Positions 63,949 to 64,000 of a stretch of 64,000 nucleotides of DNA are shown piece by piece. A program made the position numbers and the translations under genes. Location of the stretch: NCBI GenBank assembly GCA_029946065.1, contig JAQSDU010000015.1, forward strand, positions 107,686-171,685, in the 5' to 3' direction. The stretch's first letter is position 1. Each line of letters opens with the position of its first letter. This DNA is from Flavobacterium sp. (GTDB taxonomy: Bacteria > Bacteroidota > Bacteroidia > Flavobacteriales > Flavobacteriaceae). Under the pieces are notes generated by a model, which was given only the letters and a program-made list of their open reading frames with translations, did no database searches and was not told where the DNA came from.

Positions 63949-64000
63949 ATGAACAATCAATCAAAACTAGCAAATAGATTTCGGGAAGTAATTTTAAATG
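63949..64000 (+). CDS. Cassette 5: start of a DinB-like protein (cut by window)
   Basis: Only 17 codons are visible (MNNQSKLANRFREVILN). The LANRFREVILN start resembles DinB-family (DUF1572) proteins of Flavobacteria. Cassette 5 begins with GTTAGCTGCA at 63914, so the array continues beyond the window. Confidence 0.5.
   Translation, partial: MNNQSKLANRFREVILN

Noticed and set aside
60146..64000. Prophage or integrative conjugative element remnant
   Set aside because: The recombinase is the only mobility gene; no phage structural, relaxase or tra genes and no tRNA attachment site were seen. Repeat structure fits cassettes better.

Overview
The window looks like a low-GC Bacteroidota chromosome, most likely a Flavobacterium or close relative. 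Three observations support this: secreted proteins with type IX secretion C-terminal signals, promoters carrying the Bacteroidota -7 box TAnnTTTG instead of a sigma70 -10 box, and family-typical genes (CAL67264-type membrane protein, DUF4270, DUF4907, LytTR two-component pairs, T9SS-linked surface proteins). No rRNA, tRNA, CRISPR array or prophage was seen.

Layout. 1-9300: rpsA (missing only its first codons), two paralogous T9SS surface proteins flanking a GH43 arabinanase-like enzyme, a two-TM hypothetical protein and a fasciclin protein. 9385-16270: pheT, an aldehyde dehydrogenase/DUF779/AraC locus and a bestrophin-like channel. 16440-24136 (minus): a MFP-RND-OMF efflux operon and recG. 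24283-27827: M1 aminopeptidase, patatin and a small membrane-anchored protein. 27948-35484: a divergent surface-protein locus (DUF4270, beta-barrel and a catalytically dead ABC ATPase on one side; barrel, Kelch lipoprotein, DUF4907 and a LytS/LytTR pair on the other). 35594-52725: TSUP transporter, UvrD-type helicase, YciO-like and GNAT proteins, a second LytS/LytTR pair, OmpA lipoprotein, GT2, an orphan restriction-type nuclease domain, holA, ettA, a TPR hybrid kinase and sodC. 53691-59880 (minus): a MarR-controlled fatty acid beta-oxidation operon with a clear palindromic operator.

The standout is 60076-64000. A 347-aa tyrosine recombinase is followed by at least five co-oriented gene cassettes separated by four ~135-bp repeats. 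The repeats start with an RYYYAAC-like box and end with a GTTRRRY-like box. Each repeat folds into a long hairpin whose arms covary between copies, and two mismatches are kept at the same positions in all four. The box starting each cassette is the exact or near-exact reverse complement of the box ending it, as expected if each cassette was once a closed circle. This is the architecture of an integron. However, the recombinase lacks the extra IntI-specific segment, is transcribed in the same direction as the cassettes, and has a promoter resembling the conserved core of the repeats. Cargo: a small membrane protein, a helical protein with a HEPN-like RNase motif, a ParDE toxin-antitoxin pair with its own promoter/operator, a secreted lipocalin-like protein and the start of a DinB-like protein.

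Intergenic regions also hold several AT-rich inverted repeats, one GC-rich repeat element and several TAnnTTTG-N4-ATG arrangements suggesting leaderless transcripts.
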